A stretch of DNA of 64,000 nt from Firmicutes bacterium UBA3572 (GCA_002375985.1 DFNH01000018.1:1-64000), one strand, 5' to 3'. Positions 14,748-23,368 are shown, counted from the stretch's first letter. A program made the numbers and translations. The notes: generated by a model not told the origin, from the sequence alone.

Positions 14748-15481
14748 TGGAAATCAAAGTCTTTGCGGGCTTCGGGCAGGTGCTCGGGAAGGTTTTCGCG
14801 GCGTTGACGCCACTTATTGTGGTGTTCCTGATCTTTCAAGCGTTCTTTCTGAAGCTGCCGCGGGAGCGCGTGGTGCAGGTTTTAAGCGGGATGCTGTTGA
14901 CCTTTGCGGGTCTGGCCTTCTTTCTTCAGGGGGTTTATGTGGGTTTTTTCCCGGTGGGTACGGCTCTTGGTGAAGCCCTGGGCGCCCTGACGCGGCCCTG
15001 GATCTTAATCCCTATTGGATTTCTATTGGGTTTTGTGGCCACCGTGGCCGAGCCGGCGGTCCGGGTGCTTAGTTACCAGGTGGCAAGGGTGTCCGCGGGT
15101 TACATCAAGGAAAGGGTGTTGTTGTACACGCTTTCGCTGGGCGTGGCTGTGTCGGTGGCGCTGGCCATGGTACGGATCATTTTCGGGATACCCCTGTGGT
15201 ATATACTGATACCGGGATACATCCTGGCTTTGGGCCTGATCCGGTTTTCCTCGCCCACCTTTGTTTCGGTGGCCTACGATTCCGGCGGGGTGGCCACGGG
15301 GCCAATGGCCGTGACCTTTGTTATGGCGTTGGCGGTGGGGGTGGCGCAGGCGATGGAAGGCCGGGACCCCTTGATCGAAGGCTTTGGTTTGATCGCCTTG
15401 GTGGCTTTGGCGCCGATTTTGTCGGTGATGATTCTGAGCTTGATTTACGGGGAAAGGGGTCGGGAAAATGCTGGTCGGTAG
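14747..15481 (+). CDS. DUF1538 family membrane protein, second copy
   Basis: The 244-residue protein is a paralogue of its upstream neighbour, with the same motif pair (ATVAEPAVRVLSYQV and AYDSGGVATGPMAVTFVMALAVG) and a similar set of hydrophobic spans. ATG 14747 overlaps the upstream stop, and its 3' end overlaps the PII-like gene by 14 bases. Paired inverted or parallel DUF1538 domains probably make one membrane complex. Transport of an ion or small solute under PII control is a reasonable inference, not a demonstrated role. Confidence 0.8.
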   Translation: MEIKVFAGFGQVLGKVFAALTPLIVVFLIFQAFFLKLPRERVVQVLSGMLLTFAGLAFFLQGVYVGFFPVGTALGEALGALTRPWILIPIGFLLGFVATVAEPAVRVLSYQVARVSAGYIKERVLLYTLSLGVAVSVALAMVRIIFGIPLWYILIPGYILALGLIRFSSPTFVSVAYDSGGVATGPMAVTFVMALAVGVAQAMEGRDPLIEGFGLIALVALAPILSVMILSLIYGERGRENAGR

Positions 15482-15845
15482 GGACCATAAGCTGATTGTG
15501 GCGATTGTCAAGAAAGGTTGGGCCGAGAGGGTTATTCTGGCGGCGCAGGCGGCCGGCGCGCGGGGGGGTACCGTCATTTGCGGCCGGGGTACCGGGATCC
15601 ATGAATCCAAGAAGCTGTTGGGAATAATGATCGAGCCGGAGAAAGAAATCATCCTAATCCTGATCCACAAAGATAAGGTGAAGCGGGTGCTGAAAGCGGT
15701 GGTCGAGGCCGGCAACATGGAGAAGCCCGGTACGGGTGTGGGTTTTGTCCTGGACGTGGAAAAGGTGGTCGGTATCGTGCACCTGCTGGAGCAGATCGGT
15801 GTGGTGGAAGAGGACGAGGAGGGAGAACAGGATTCGACCCGGTGA
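15468..15845 (+). CDS. PII family signal-transduction-like protein
   Basis: The 125-residue protein has the PII ferredoxin-like fold pattern: a first strand KLIVAIVKKGWAERVILAAQAAGARGGTVICGRGTG, a T-loop region, and the second half KEIILILIHKDKVKRVLKAVVEAGNM...GVGFVLDVEKVVGI. The T-loop lacks the Tyr-51 uridylylation context of GlnB/GlnK, so it is a divergent PII-like protein. The tail is acidic (EEDEEGEQDSTR). It overlaps the second DUF1538 gene, so it very likely regulates that membrane complex by binding a nucleotide or other effector. Confidence 0.8.
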   Translation: MLVGRDHKLIVAIVKKGWAERVILAAQAAGARGGTVICGRGTGIHESKKLLGIMIEPEKEIILILIHKDKVKRVLKAVVEAGNMEKPGTGVGFVLDVEKVVGIVHLLEQIGVVEEDEEGEQDSTR

Positions 15846-15887
15846 ACCGGCTTTTGGGCAGTGTGACGCGCAAGATTAGTACAACGA

Positions 15888-15916
15888 AAGGCTTCCGGAA
15901 ATTACCCGGAAGCCTT
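15888..15916. terminator. Bidirectional terminator
   Basis: AAGGCTTCCGG (15888-15898) and CCGGAAGCCTT (15906-15916) form a perfect 11-base stem with a 7-base loop between the PII-like gene and the convergent cysteine-cluster gene. It can serve both strands. Confidence 0.75.
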
Positions 15917-15932
15917 CCATATGTGCGTCCGG

Positions 15933-16769
15933 TTACTCTCCGTCCACCAACACCGGGCGGAGCCGGTCTATCAGGCTTTCTTCGGGGGCGGCTTGGCTCT
16001 GGCCGGCCCCCACGGCTCCCGGACCGTAACCCAATCCGGCCGCCACTTCGGTCAGCAGAACCTTGAGGGCCTGCATCCGGCGCCGGTAGAACTCCTCGTG
16101 ACCGACGGCCGTTTCCGGGATGTTCAGTCGGGCACGCAGCACTTCCGGAGCGTAAAGGAACGGAAGCATCACCTGCGCCGTGCCGAGATGCATCCATTTC
16201 CGCGATTCGAGTTCGTGCACCGCGTAATGGATTAGTTGCAGGTGCAGGTCCGACAGTTCGTGATAGCGCTGCAGGTCCGAGGCGACGAGCCATTCCTGGA
16301 CGGTCCATTGTCGCGGGGACCGGTGCCCCTGGCAGCCTTCCATGCGGTGCAGCAGGAAGAGCTTTTCTTCCACCCGTGGGGGGTCGCCTTCGCGGAACCG
16401 TACGGCGCGGCCCAGCGGATAGGCCCGGCAATTCCGCGGGCGGGCCGGATATACCCGACACTTGCCGTCATCGAGGAGAAAGGCGCACTTTCCCTCGGCG
16501 GCGTGCCGGAGGAGGACGTTCGGCCAGCGCCATTCCGCGCCCAGGCTGTATGTGCCGTATGCGGCGATAAATTCCCGTCCGGTGATTCCGAGGTGTCTGG
16601 CCAGCACCTCTACGTCCCACGGGTCGAGAAAAATTTCGATGTGCTTACAGCAGAGGCCCATACAGGCGGGCGGGCACTCGAAGCGAAAGACGTAATCTCT
16701 AGGCAGATCCTGTAAGCTGCCGTCCTCCAGCATTTTCTGGTATTCCTGGTCAATATAGTTTACATTCAT
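15933..16769 (-). CDS. YkgJ-type cysteine-cluster protein
   Basis: The 278-residue protein has the pattern FECPPACMGLCCKHI near residue 35, then GKCAFLLDDGKCRVYPARPRNCRAYPLGR around 110-140. Such clustered cysteines define the UPF0153/YkgJ family, thought to bind zinc or an iron-sulfur cluster. The ATG at 16769 is preceded by GGGAGAAG and fits better than the longer frame. The C-terminal half is helical and ends with an acidic tail. Function is not known; some relatives are linked to protein lysine methylation or sulfate reducers' redox chemistry. Confidence 0.75.
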   Translation of the reverse strand: MNVNYIDQEYQKMLEDGSLQDLPRDYVFRFECPPACMGLCCKHIEIFLDPWDVEVLARHLGITGREFIAAYGTYSLGAEWRWPNVLLRHAAEGKCAFLLDDGKCRVYPARPRNCRAYPLGRAVRFREGDPPRVEEKLFLLHRMEGCQGHRSPRQWTVQEWLVASDLQRYHELSDLHLQLIHYAVHELESRKWMHLGTAQVMLPFLYAPEVLRARLNIPETAVGHEEFYRRRMQALKVLLTEVAAGLGYGPGAVGAGQSQAAPEESLIDRLRPVLVDGE

Positions 16770-16817
16770 CTCTGACTTCTCCCTCTCCCGGAATCTTTGG
16801 ACATGGTACAAAACCGG

Positions 16818-17114
16818 CTAACGCTGGGGTTTTTCAAACTGCTCCGGGAACCAGCGGAACTCGCAGCTTCGGCAATATAGCATCTCGATCCGTTCCCTGG
16901 GCAGGATGAGTACCACTCCGATCAGCAAAAGCCCTCCTAGCCAAATGTAGAGGGCCACGGTGGCCATGACGGGAAGTGCCGTAAAACCCAGTAAGAAACA
17001 CAGCGCGGTCAGAATACCGGTCATCATAATGAGCCCCTTAAGCATGATGCGCTTGCCGCGAACGATCACGTTCTTGGAGCTACAATTGGGGCATACGGGG
17101 TTCTTTGCGGTCAT
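16818..17114 (-). CDS. Zinc-ribbon small membrane protein
   Basis: The 98-residue protein opens with CPNCSSKNVIVRGKR, crosses the membrane twice (MMTGILTALCFLLGFTALPV and VALYIWLGGLLLIGVVLIL), and ends with YCRSCEFRWFPEQF, so the two CxxC halves can form one zinc ribbon on the cytoplasmic side. AAAAGGGGTGACAAA precedes the ATG. A protein of the same layout is encoded at 22932-23207. Function unknown. Confidence 0.65.
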   Translation of the reverse strand: MTAKNPVCPNCSSKNVIVRGKRIMLKGLIMMTGILTALCFLLGFTALPVMATVALYIWLGGLLLIGVVLILPRERIEMLYCRSCEFRWFPEQFEKPQR

Positions 17115-17152
17115 TTTGTCACCCCTTTTGGCAGCAGTACACGCTAGGTTTA

Positions 17153-17743
17153 CTATACCTTTTTAATCACATTTGTGACAATACCCACGATTTCTACCTC
17201 GCCCGCTTCGACCTTGAGTGGCCGAAACTGCCGGTTGGCCGGTTCCAGGCAAATCCCTTGATCCAAACGGTAGTAGCGCTTACAGGTAACCTCGCCGTCT
17301 ATCCGGGCGATCACCACCTGTCCGTTTTCCGCCGTCGACTGCACCCGCACCAGGATAAAATCGCCGTCATCAATGCCCAGGTCCTGCATGCTGTTACCCC
17401 GCACCTCCAGGCAAAAGGTGTCCTCCGAGGCCAGTTTGCGTGGTAGGGGCAGATAACCCAGGATCACTTCGTCGGCGAGAACCGGTCCCCCGGCCGGAAC
17501 CCGCCCCAGGACCGGAACTTCCACAATCCCGCTGTAAAACGCGTCCGGGGCTTGGAGGAGCCTGCCGGGAGGCAAATTCAGGGCGCTTGCGATTTTCTCC
17601 AGACTTTTTAAGCTGGGCGAAGTGCGTCCAATCTCAATATCGCTGAGATACTGGGAGGAAATCCCGGCCTTGCGGGCCAAGGCACGCTGGCTGAGGCCCA
17701 GTTCTTCCCGCAGTTGCCGAATTGTTTCGCCTATGCCGCGCAT
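17153..17743 (-). CDS. LexA/CI-like repressor (XRE + S24 peptidase domain)
   Basis: The 196-residue protein joins a Cro/CI helix-turn-helix (residues about 4-60, REELGLSQRALARKAGISSQYLSDIE) to a S24 self-cleaving peptidase domain. The catalytic Ser sits in EVRGNSMQDLGIDDGDFILV and the general-base Lys in GEVTCKRYYR. VPVLGRVPAGGP has the region where the Ala-Gly scissile bond is expected. Such repressors are inactivated by RecA-stimulated autocleavage after DNA damage. The ATG at 17743 follows GGAGAGGTGG; the longer upstream frame runs through the promoter. It has no phage neighbours, so it may control host genes or a distant prophage, or itself. Confidence 0.85.
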   Translation of the reverse strand: MRGIGETIRQLREELGLSQRALARKAGISSQYLSDIEIGRTSPSLKSLEKIASALNLPPGRLLQAPDAFYSGIVEVPVLGRVPAGGPVLADEVILGYLPLPRKLASEDTFCLEVRGNSMQDLGIDDGDFILVRVQSTAENGQVVIARIDGEVTCKRYYRLDQGICLEPANRQFRPLKVEAGEVEIVGIVTNVIKKV

Positions 17744-17758
17744 CACCGCCACCTCTCC

Positions 17759-17831
17759 GCAAATAGCGTACCTGATTATAATATAACAGATTCCTGCCCC
17801 GGTAAAGAGTATAAATACGACCGCTATTTGC
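17759..17831. promoter_or_regulatory. Inverted repeat around the repressor promoter
   Basis: GCAAATAGCG (17759-17768) and its reverse complement CGCTATTTGC (17822-17831) flank AT-rich DNA with TATAAT-like -10 sequences on the minus strand (near 17775-17785). The pair encloses the repressor promoter and is a candidate operator for autoregulation. Confidence 0.5.
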
Positions 17832-18041
17832 AGACGCGATCCAAGCACCGTTTTTGTCGGAACGGGCAGGAGTTTGGTGAAAGACAGGGAATCTACTTTA
17901 AGTGTGTTACGTGTGGCACCGAATTTTACCCCGTAAAAGGGCCGCAAGGAGGGATAGCCGGAAAGCGTACGATAATACATTTTTGTGGACGAATATTTAA
18001 GACAGGTACTTTTGTTTTTTTTAGGGGGTAGACGTGTTTTG
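17832..18041 (+). other. Leader region upstream of the BMP lipoprotein
   Basis: The stretch is AT-richer than its neighbours. One frame gives a short peptide with a CVTCGTEF zinc-ribbon-like piece (about 17820-18030), but no convincing start is seen, so I do not call a gene. No known riboswitch consensus was recognised. Confidence 0.35.
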
Positions 18042-19148
18042 TTCGGTCTTGGTAAACGGATGGTGTTCCTGGTTGCCTTGTTGGTAGCCGCCGCTTTCAT
18101 CGTTACCGGTTGCGGAGGCGGGGAAGTGGCTCCTGTTGGGGATGAAGACGCAGAAAAAATGAAAGTGGGTTTTGTGTACATTGGTTCCCCCGGTGACGCG
18201 GGCTGGACCTATGCCCATGATCAGGGGCGCAAGTACCTGGAGGAAAACCTGCCCTATGTAATTACCGAAACGGTAGAAAACGTCAGTGATGCTGACGCTG
18301 AGCGGGTGCTGACCCAGTTGGCGGAACGCGGCAACCGGGTGATTTTTGCCACCAGCTTCGGCTTCATGGATCCCGTGATCAACGTGGCGGCGAAGTATCC
18401 CGATGTAATTTTCCTGCACTGCTCGGGATACAAGACCGCGGACAACGCTACCAACTACTTCGGGCGGATTTATCAGCCGCGCTACTTAAGCGGTATCGTG
18501 GCCGGCATGACCACCGAGTCCAACCTGATCGGCTACGTCGCGGCCTATCCGATTCCGGAGGTTATCCGCGGCATAAACGCCTTTACCCTGGGTGTACGGG
18601 CGGTCAACCCCGAGGCCAAGGTACGGGTGGTCTGGACCCACACCTGGTATGACCCGGCAAAGGAAAAGGAAGCCGCCAAGGTGCTCCTGGACGCTGGCGC
18701 CGACGTCATCGCGCAGCACCAGGATACTCCCGGACCGCAGCAGGCGGCGCAGGAGCGGGGTGTGTTTAGCATCGGCTACAACAGCGATATGAGCGCCATG
18801 GCCCCGGAAGCGGTGCTGACCTCGGTGGTCTGGAACTGGGGTCCGTATTATGTCCGCGCGGTTGAGGCGGTGAAAAACGGCACTTGGGACAACACGCCGT
18901 ACTGGGGTTCCATGGCTGACGGCATTGTGGACTTGGCTCCATTCGGGCCGATGGTTTCTGAGGAGATCAAGGCCAAGGTGGCCAAGGAAAAGGAACGGAT
19001 TCTGTCGGGTGACTGGGACGTGTTCCACGGGCCGATCTACGCGCAGGACGGCGAACTGAAAGTGGCCGCAGGCGAGGCTCTTACCGATGCCGAGATGCTG
19101 GAAATGTCCTGGTTTGTGCAGGGTGTTGAAGGCAGTATTCCCAACTAG
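18042..19148 (+). CDS. BMP-family substrate-binding lipoprotein
   Basis: The roughly 368-residue protein has a signal peptide with lipobox IVTGC, so it should be lipid-anchored outside the membrane. The mature part fits the basic membrane protein/PnrA family (KVGFVYIGSPGDAGWTYAHDQGRKYL, IFATSFGFMDPV, GYVAAYPIPEVIRGINAFTLGVRAVNP, HQDTPGPQQAA). Family members bind purine nucleosides and feed them to an ABC importer, and the next three genes are exactly such an importer. I prefer TTG 18042, with AGGGGGT upstream; ATG 18060 is the alternative. Nucleoside-like substrate is inferred from family and operon. Confidence 0.85.
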   Translation, partial: FGLGKRMVFLVALLVAAAFIVTGCGGGEVAPVGDEDAEKMKVGFVYIGSPGDAGWTYAHDQGRKYLEENLPYVITETVENVSDADAERVLTQLAERGNRVIFATSFGFMDPVINVAAKYPDVIFLHCSGYKTADNATNYFGRIYQPRYLSGIVAGMTTESNLIGYVAAYPIPEVIRGINAFTLGVRAVNPEAKVRVVWTHTWYDPAKEKEAAKVLLDAGADVIAQHQDTPGPQQAAQERGVFSIGYNSDMSAMAPEAVLTSVVWNWGPYYVRAVEAVKNGTWDNTPYWGSMADGIVDLAPFGPMVSEEIKAKVAKEKERILSGDWDVFHGPIYAQDGELKVAAGEALTDAEMLEMSWFVQGVEGSIPN

Positions 19149-19165
19149 TTAACCGGTTGAAAGGG

Positions 19166-19191
19166 GCGCCGGCGGGATTCCCCGCCGGCGC
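19166..19191 (+). terminator. Intercistronic hairpin after the lipoprotein gene
   Basis: GCGCCGGCGGG (19166-19176) and CCCGCCGGCGC (19181-19191) form an 11-base perfect stem without a T-run. Hairpins here commonly let the binding-protein mRNA outlast or outnumber the transporter mRNA. Confidence 0.5.
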
Positions 19192-19218
19192 TCTCCGGTT
19201 ACGCAGGGGACGGTAGCG

Positions 19219-20748
19219 ATGGACGCAGAGTGTCTGGTGGAAATGCGACAGATTACCAAGAGGTTCCCCGGGGTACTGGCCAACGACCGGGTTGACTTGG
19301 CCGTGCGTTCCGGGGAGATTCACGTTTTGCTGGGGGAAAACGGTTCGGGCAAGAGCACCCTTATGAGCATCCTGGCCGGGTTGTACCGTCCGGACGAGGG
19401 TGAAATCCTTATCGGGGGGCGGCCGGTGGGTCTGCGTTCTCCCCGGGATGCCATCCAGGCCGGGATCGGCATGGTCCACCAGCACTTTAAGCTGGTCGAG
19501 ACTTTTACGGTAGCCGAAAACGTTATCCTGGGGGATTGGAAGACACCATTGTTTCTTAAACGGCGCCGAATTGAGCGGGAGATCGCCGAACTTTCCCGGC
19601 GGTACGGTCTGCGGGTTGATCCCCGGGCCCGGGTGTGGCAGCTTTCGGTTGGGGAGCGGCAGCGGGTGGAGATTCTGAAAATGCTGTACCGGGGTTGCCG
19701 GGTGCTGATCCTGGATGAGCCTACGGCGGTACTCACGCCCCAGGAGGCGCGGGAGTTGTTTCGGAATCTGCGGGAGATGGCAGATCGTGGCCAGGCGGTG
19801 CTGGTGATCACCCATAAGCTGCAGGAGGTCATGGAGATCGCCGACCGGGTGACCGTCTTGCGGCGCGGCCGGTCGGTGGCCACGCTGGAACGGGGGGCTT
19901 TTACGCCGCGAGACCTGGCCTGGCTGATGGTCGGGCGGGATGTTGTCTTCCAGATCAAAAAACCCCCGTCCCAACAAGGAGAGGTCGTGCTGGAGTTGCG
20001 GGATGTATACGTGCGCAGCGATTCCGGCCGTCTCGGGCTGCAAGGCGTGTCACTCACGGTGCACGCCGGTGAGATCGTGGGTGTGGCCGGCATCGCCGGC
20101 AACGGGCAGCGGGAGCTGGCCGAGGCGGTCACCGGTCTGCGACCGGTTTGTTCCGGTTCAATTCTCCTGTCCGGACGTGACATTACCAACATCGGTGTCC
20201 GGCGGGTGATCGACCAAGGGGTGGGCCACATCCCCGAGGACCGCCTGGGGATTGGTTTGGTGCCCCGCCTAAATGCGGTGGACAACTTGATGCTGAAGGA
20301 TTATCGCCGGCCTGAGTTCCGGCGCGGCCCGTTCCTTAACCTGCGGCTTGCTCGGGAACGGGCGGCGGAATTGGTGAAGCGCTTCGATGTGCGCCTGAGT
20401 AACCTGGACGCCCCGGTGAAGCTTTTGTCGGGGGGCAATCTGCAACGGCTGCTGTTGGCCCGGGAAATTTCTACCAATCCCAGGCTGATTGTGGCGGTTT
20501 ATCCGGTGCGCGGGCTGGACGTGGGAGCGACCGAGGCTGTACAGCGTTTACTGCTAGAACAACGGCGCGCGGGAACAGCCATCCTTTTGATTTCCGAGGA
20601 TCTGGAAGAAATCTTCAAACTTTCCGACCGGATTGTCGTTTTGTTTGGGGGTACGGTTACGGGTATCCGCCCTGCGGAGTGGAGCGATCCCGAGGAGATC
20701 GGGTTGTTGATGATGGGCACACAGCCGGCGGAGGAGGCGGTGCCATGA
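19219..20748 (+). CDS. ABC transporter ATPase, nucleoside/BMP type
   Basis: The 509-residue protein contains two ABC domains. The first has Walker A GENGSGKST, signature LSVGERQRVEI and Walker B VLILDEPT. The second has a degenerate P-loop (GIAGNGQREL), signature LSGGNLQRLLLARE and a Walker B strand IVAVYPVRGLDVGA in which the usual catalytic Asp-Glu-Pro is replaced, so only one site is likely to hydrolyse ATP efficiently. This asymmetry is normal for NupO/RbsA-like ATPases. It powers the two permeases encoded next; its stop overlaps the first permease start (ATGA). Confidence 0.9.
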   Translation: MDAECLVEMRQITKRFPGVLANDRVDLAVRSGEIHVLLGENGSGKSTLMSILAGLYRPDEGEILIGGRPVGLRSPRDAIQAGIGMVHQHFKLVETFTVAENVILGDWKTPLFLKRRRIEREIAELSRRYGLRVDPRARVWQLSVGERQRVEILKMLYRGCRVLILDEPTAVLTPQEARELFRNLREMADRGQAVLVITHKLQEVMEIADRVTVLRRGRSVATLERGAFTPRDLAWLMVGRDVVFQIKKPPSQQGEVVLELRDVYVRSDSGRLGLQGVSLTVHAGEIVGVAGIAGNGQRELAEAVTGLRPVCSGSILLSGRDITNIGVRRVIDQGVGHIPEDRLGIGLVPRLNAVDNLMLKDYRRPEFRRGPFLNLRLARERAAELVKRFDVRLSNLDAPVKLLSGGNLQRLLLAREISTNPRLIVAVYPVRGLDVGATEAVQRLLLEQRRAGTAILLISEDLEEIFKLSDRIVVLFGGTVTGIRPAEWSDPEEIGLLMMGTQPAEEAVP

Positions 20749-21839
20749 GGCGGGCAGTTTTCCCATGGCGCCTGGAAAAAAGCCTGATTCCTTCCCCGGT
20801 TATGTCCATCCTGGTGCCGGTTTGCTCGGTATTACTGGCCCTCTTGGTTGGGGCCGCTTTTCTGGCCTTGGCGGGGCGGGATCCGTGGTTTCTCTACGGA
20901 GAGATGTTCTCCGGCGTCTTTGGATCTCGGTACGGACTAACCGAAACGGTGGTCAAGGCCATTCCCTTGGTGATCGCCGGGTTGGGGGTCGGATTGGCCT
21001 TCCGGATGCGGCTGTGGAACATCGGCGGCGAGGGACAACTGTTCATGGGTGCCTGTGCGGCGACCTGGGTGGCGCTCACTTTTCCGGAGCAACCGGCGTG
21101 GGTCCTGTTGCCGGGAATGTTCGTGGTGGCTGCTGTCGGGGGCGGGCTGTGGGGCTTGTTGCCGGCCATTCCCCGGGCTTATCTCGGGGTGAATGAAATC
21201 ATCACCACCCTGATGCTCAATTACGTGGCCATCTTGTGGGTGGACTACCTGGTTTACGGCCCCTGGCGCGATCCGGCGGGCTTTGGCTTTCCCCTGACGG
21301 CCCGGTTTTCGTCGGGGGCGATTCTGCCCACCCTGGGAGAATCACGCATTCACGCTGGTCTACTGGTGGGCTTTGCTTTGGCCCTACTGTTGTACCTGGT
21401 GCTGTACCGCACCCGGTGGGGTTATGAAATCCGGGTCGTAGGGGACAGTCCGGGAGCGGCACGGTATGCCGGTATAAGCATCGAAAGAAACATCCTGCTG
21501 GTGATGCTAGTAAGCGGCGCGATCTGCGGCTTGGCCGGCATGGTCGAGGTGTCCGGGCTGGCGCACCGCCTGCAGCCGGGCTTCAGTCCCGGATACGGAT
21601 ACACTGCCATAATCATTGCCTGGCTGGCCCGGCTCAATCCCCTGAGCATCATCTTGGTGGCCTTCCTGTTTGGGGCGCTGCAGGTGGGGGGTTACGTGGT
21701 GCAGACCAGCGGGGTGTCTGCGACCACGGTGGCCATGCTCCAGGGGCTCATTCTGTTCTTCGTCCTGGCGGGCGAGGCGTTCTTAAAGTACCGGTTGCGC
21801 CGGGTCCGGGATGCCGGGGCGGGGGTGGCTAGAGCATGA
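20745..21839 (+). CDS. ABC transporter permease, nucleoside type, subunit 1
   Basis: The 364-residue integral membrane protein has about eight to ten hydrophobic spans and BPD_transp_2 family motifs (RMRLWNIGGEGQLFMGA, LGVNEIITTLMLNYVA, YEIRVVGDSPGAARYAGI). It pairs with the permease encoded next to form the transmembrane channel. ATG 20745 overlaps the ATPase stop, and its own stop overlaps the following start, showing tight coupling. Homologues are NupP/YufP-like. Confidence 0.9.
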   Translation: MRRAVFPWRLEKSLIPSPVMSILVPVCSVLLALLVGAAFLALAGRDPWFLYGEMFSGVFGSRYGLTETVVKAIPLVIAGLGVGLAFRMRLWNIGGEGQLFMGACAATWVALTFPEQPAWVLLPGMFVVAAVGGGLWGLLPAIPRAYLGVNEIITTLMLNYVAILWVDYLVYGPWRDPAGFGFPLTARFSSGAILPTLGESRIHAGLLVGFALALLLYLVLYRTRWGYEIRVVGDSPGAARYAGISIERNILLVMLVSGAICGLAGMVEVSGLAHRLQPGFSPGYGYTAIIIAWLARLNPLSIILVAFLFGALQVGGYVVQTSGVSATTVAMLQGLILFFVLAGEAFLKYRLRRVRDAGAGVARA

Positions 21840-22768
21840 CCTCGGATTTTGTGATTGCGGTCCTGGCCACCGCCATTGTGGCGGGTACTCCGCTCCTTTA
21901 CGCGGCACTGGGTGAAATTATGGCCGAGCGCTCCGGGATTCTGAACCTGGGTGTAGAGGGTATGATGCTGGTGGGCGCGGTGAGCGGCTTTATCGTGGCC
22001 GTGGCCACCGGGGACCCATGGCTGGGGGTGGTGACCGCTATGTGTGCCGGTGGGGCCATGGCCTGCATCCACGCCTTCCTGACCGTAACCATGAAGGCGA
22101 ATCAGGTGGTCAGCGGCTTAGCCCTGACGTTGTTCGGGACGGGCCTGAGCGCTTTTCTGGGCAAGCCCTACATCGGCATCCCCCTGAAGGAGCCCCTGCG
22201 CGCGGTGCACCTGCCGGTGCTGGCCGATATTCCGGTAGTGGGGCCGATATTCTTCCAGCACGACGCCCTGGTACTCCTCAGTTTTCTACTGGCGCCGGCC
22301 CTGTGGTTTTATATTTACCGCACCCGTGCCGGGTTGAACCTGCGCGCGGTGGGAGAGAATCCCGCCGCCGCCGACTCCCTGGGAGTCAATGTATTCCGGA
22401 GCCGATACGGGTACGTGATCCTAGGCGGCATGCTGGCCGGCATCGGCGGGGCTTATCTATCGCTGGTATACGTGCCGGCCTGGATGGAGAACATGGTTGC
22501 CGGCCGGGGCTGGATCGCCGTGGCCTTGGTAATTTTCGCCACCTGGAACCCGCTGAACGCTATGCTCGGCGCCTACATCTTCGGCGGCGTCGACGCCCTA
22601 GGCTTTCGACTGCAGGCGCTGGACGTGGCCGTGTCTCCCTACTTTCTGAAGATGCTGCCCTACCTGTTTACCGTTGGGGTGCTGATTCTGGTCACCCGGA
22701 AAAATACGCTGAACCGCATCGGCGCACCCGGTGCCCTGGGTGAGCCCTACGACCGCGAGGAGCGGTGA
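21836..22768 (+). CDS. ABC transporter permease, nucleoside type, subunit 2
   Basis: The 310-residue membrane protein has the same family signatures in shorter form (LYAALGEIMAERSGILNLGVEGMML, MKANQVVSGLALTLFGTGLS, GLNLRAVGENPAAADSLGVNV, GRGWIAVALVIFATWNP). It resembles NupQ/YufQ. It completes the uptake system: lipoprotein, double ATPase and two permeases. No terminator with a good T-run was found behind it; the next gene is on the other strand. Confidence 0.9.
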   Translation: MTSDFVIAVLATAIVAGTPLLYAALGEIMAERSGILNLGVEGMMLVGAVSGFIVAVATGDPWLGVVTAMCAGGAMACIHAFLTVTMKANQVVSGLALTLFGTGLSAFLGKPYIGIPLKEPLRAVHLPVLADIPVVGPIFFQHDALVLLSFLLAPALWFYIYRTRAGLNLRAVGENPAAADSLGVNVFRSRYGYVILGGMLAGIGGAYLSLVYVPAWMENMVAGRGWIAVALVIFATWNPLNAMLGAYIFGGVDALGFRLQALDVAVSPYFLKMLPYLFTVGVLILVTRKNTLNRIGAPGALGEPYDREER

Positions 22769-22931
22769 CTTGAGCAGCCGGGAAAACGAGCAGCCAGACA
22801 AAAAGTAGCGTCAAAGATTTTAAATTTACAAGCAAAGGCTTTATTCCTGTACAGTTTATGACTGGCGCCGGAAGAAAGGCTTCCTTACCGGAGAGGGCTC
22901 TGTAGTTATCAGAAGACCACTGGATTCGCCA

Positions 22932-23207
22932 CTAACTGGACTTTCCGAGCTTAATCTCCGCTTCCGGTTTGCGGGGATTCCACACGTGGTCACATTCCTT
23001 GCAGGCCAGGAGCGGCCGGGTCAGGTAGAGCCAGATGGAACCCAGCATCCATAAAGGGACTGCCAGCCAAAAAACCGGCAAAGCGACGGCGAACAGAATC
23101 AGGATGCCCGCCCCCGTAAAGCCCCATTTTACGAGTTTTGAATATTGGCCTACCAACGCCAGCTGTTCACCACCACACTTTGGGCACCGTATAGCCACGG
23201 TAAGCAT
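22932..23207 (-). CDS. Zinc-ribbon small membrane protein, second copy
   Basis: The 91-residue protein repeats the architecture of the one at 16818-17114: an N-terminal CPKCGGEQLALVGQYSK, two membrane spans (FTGAGILILFAVALPVFWLAVP and PLWMLGSIWLYLT), then ACKECDHVWNP. The CxxC pairs should meet on one membrane face. The two loci bracket the LexA-like and nucleoside-uptake genes. Function unknown. Confidence 0.65.
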   Translation of the reverse strand: MLTVAIRCPKCGGEQLALVGQYSKLVKWGFTGAGILILFAVALPVFWLAVPLWMLGSIWLYLTRPLLACKECDHVWNPRKPEAEIKLGKSS

Positions 23208-23333
23208 CTCCTTAATTTAATAAATATTTAGTTGGCTCCCGGACAAACGCCGGTTTGACATTGATTATACGCTATTCATCTTTTCTTGGCGAGCAAAACG
23301 GTATTTAGAGCGCCGGCGTGAGTGCAGATACTG

Positions 23334-23362
23334 TTGACACCGGCCACGAGTTTTGGTATGAT
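23334..23362 (+). promoter_or_regulatory. Promoter of the aromatic amino-acid operon
   Basis: A consensus TTGACA at 23334-23339 and TATGAT at 23357-23362 are separated by 17 bases. Transcription should start near 23369, just before the T-box leader. Confidence 0.8.
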
Positions 23363-23368
23363 GCAAAT

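Noticed and set aside
17714..18031. A plus-strand zinc-ribbon gene overlapping the LexA-like gene start
   Set aside because: Its only good start lies inside the opposite-strand gene, it crosses a promoter region, and the CxxC piece may be chance.
19166..19191. Full transcription terminator splitting the nucleoside-uptake operon
   Set aside because: The stem has no T-run and the downstream transporter genes have no promoter of their own that I can see.
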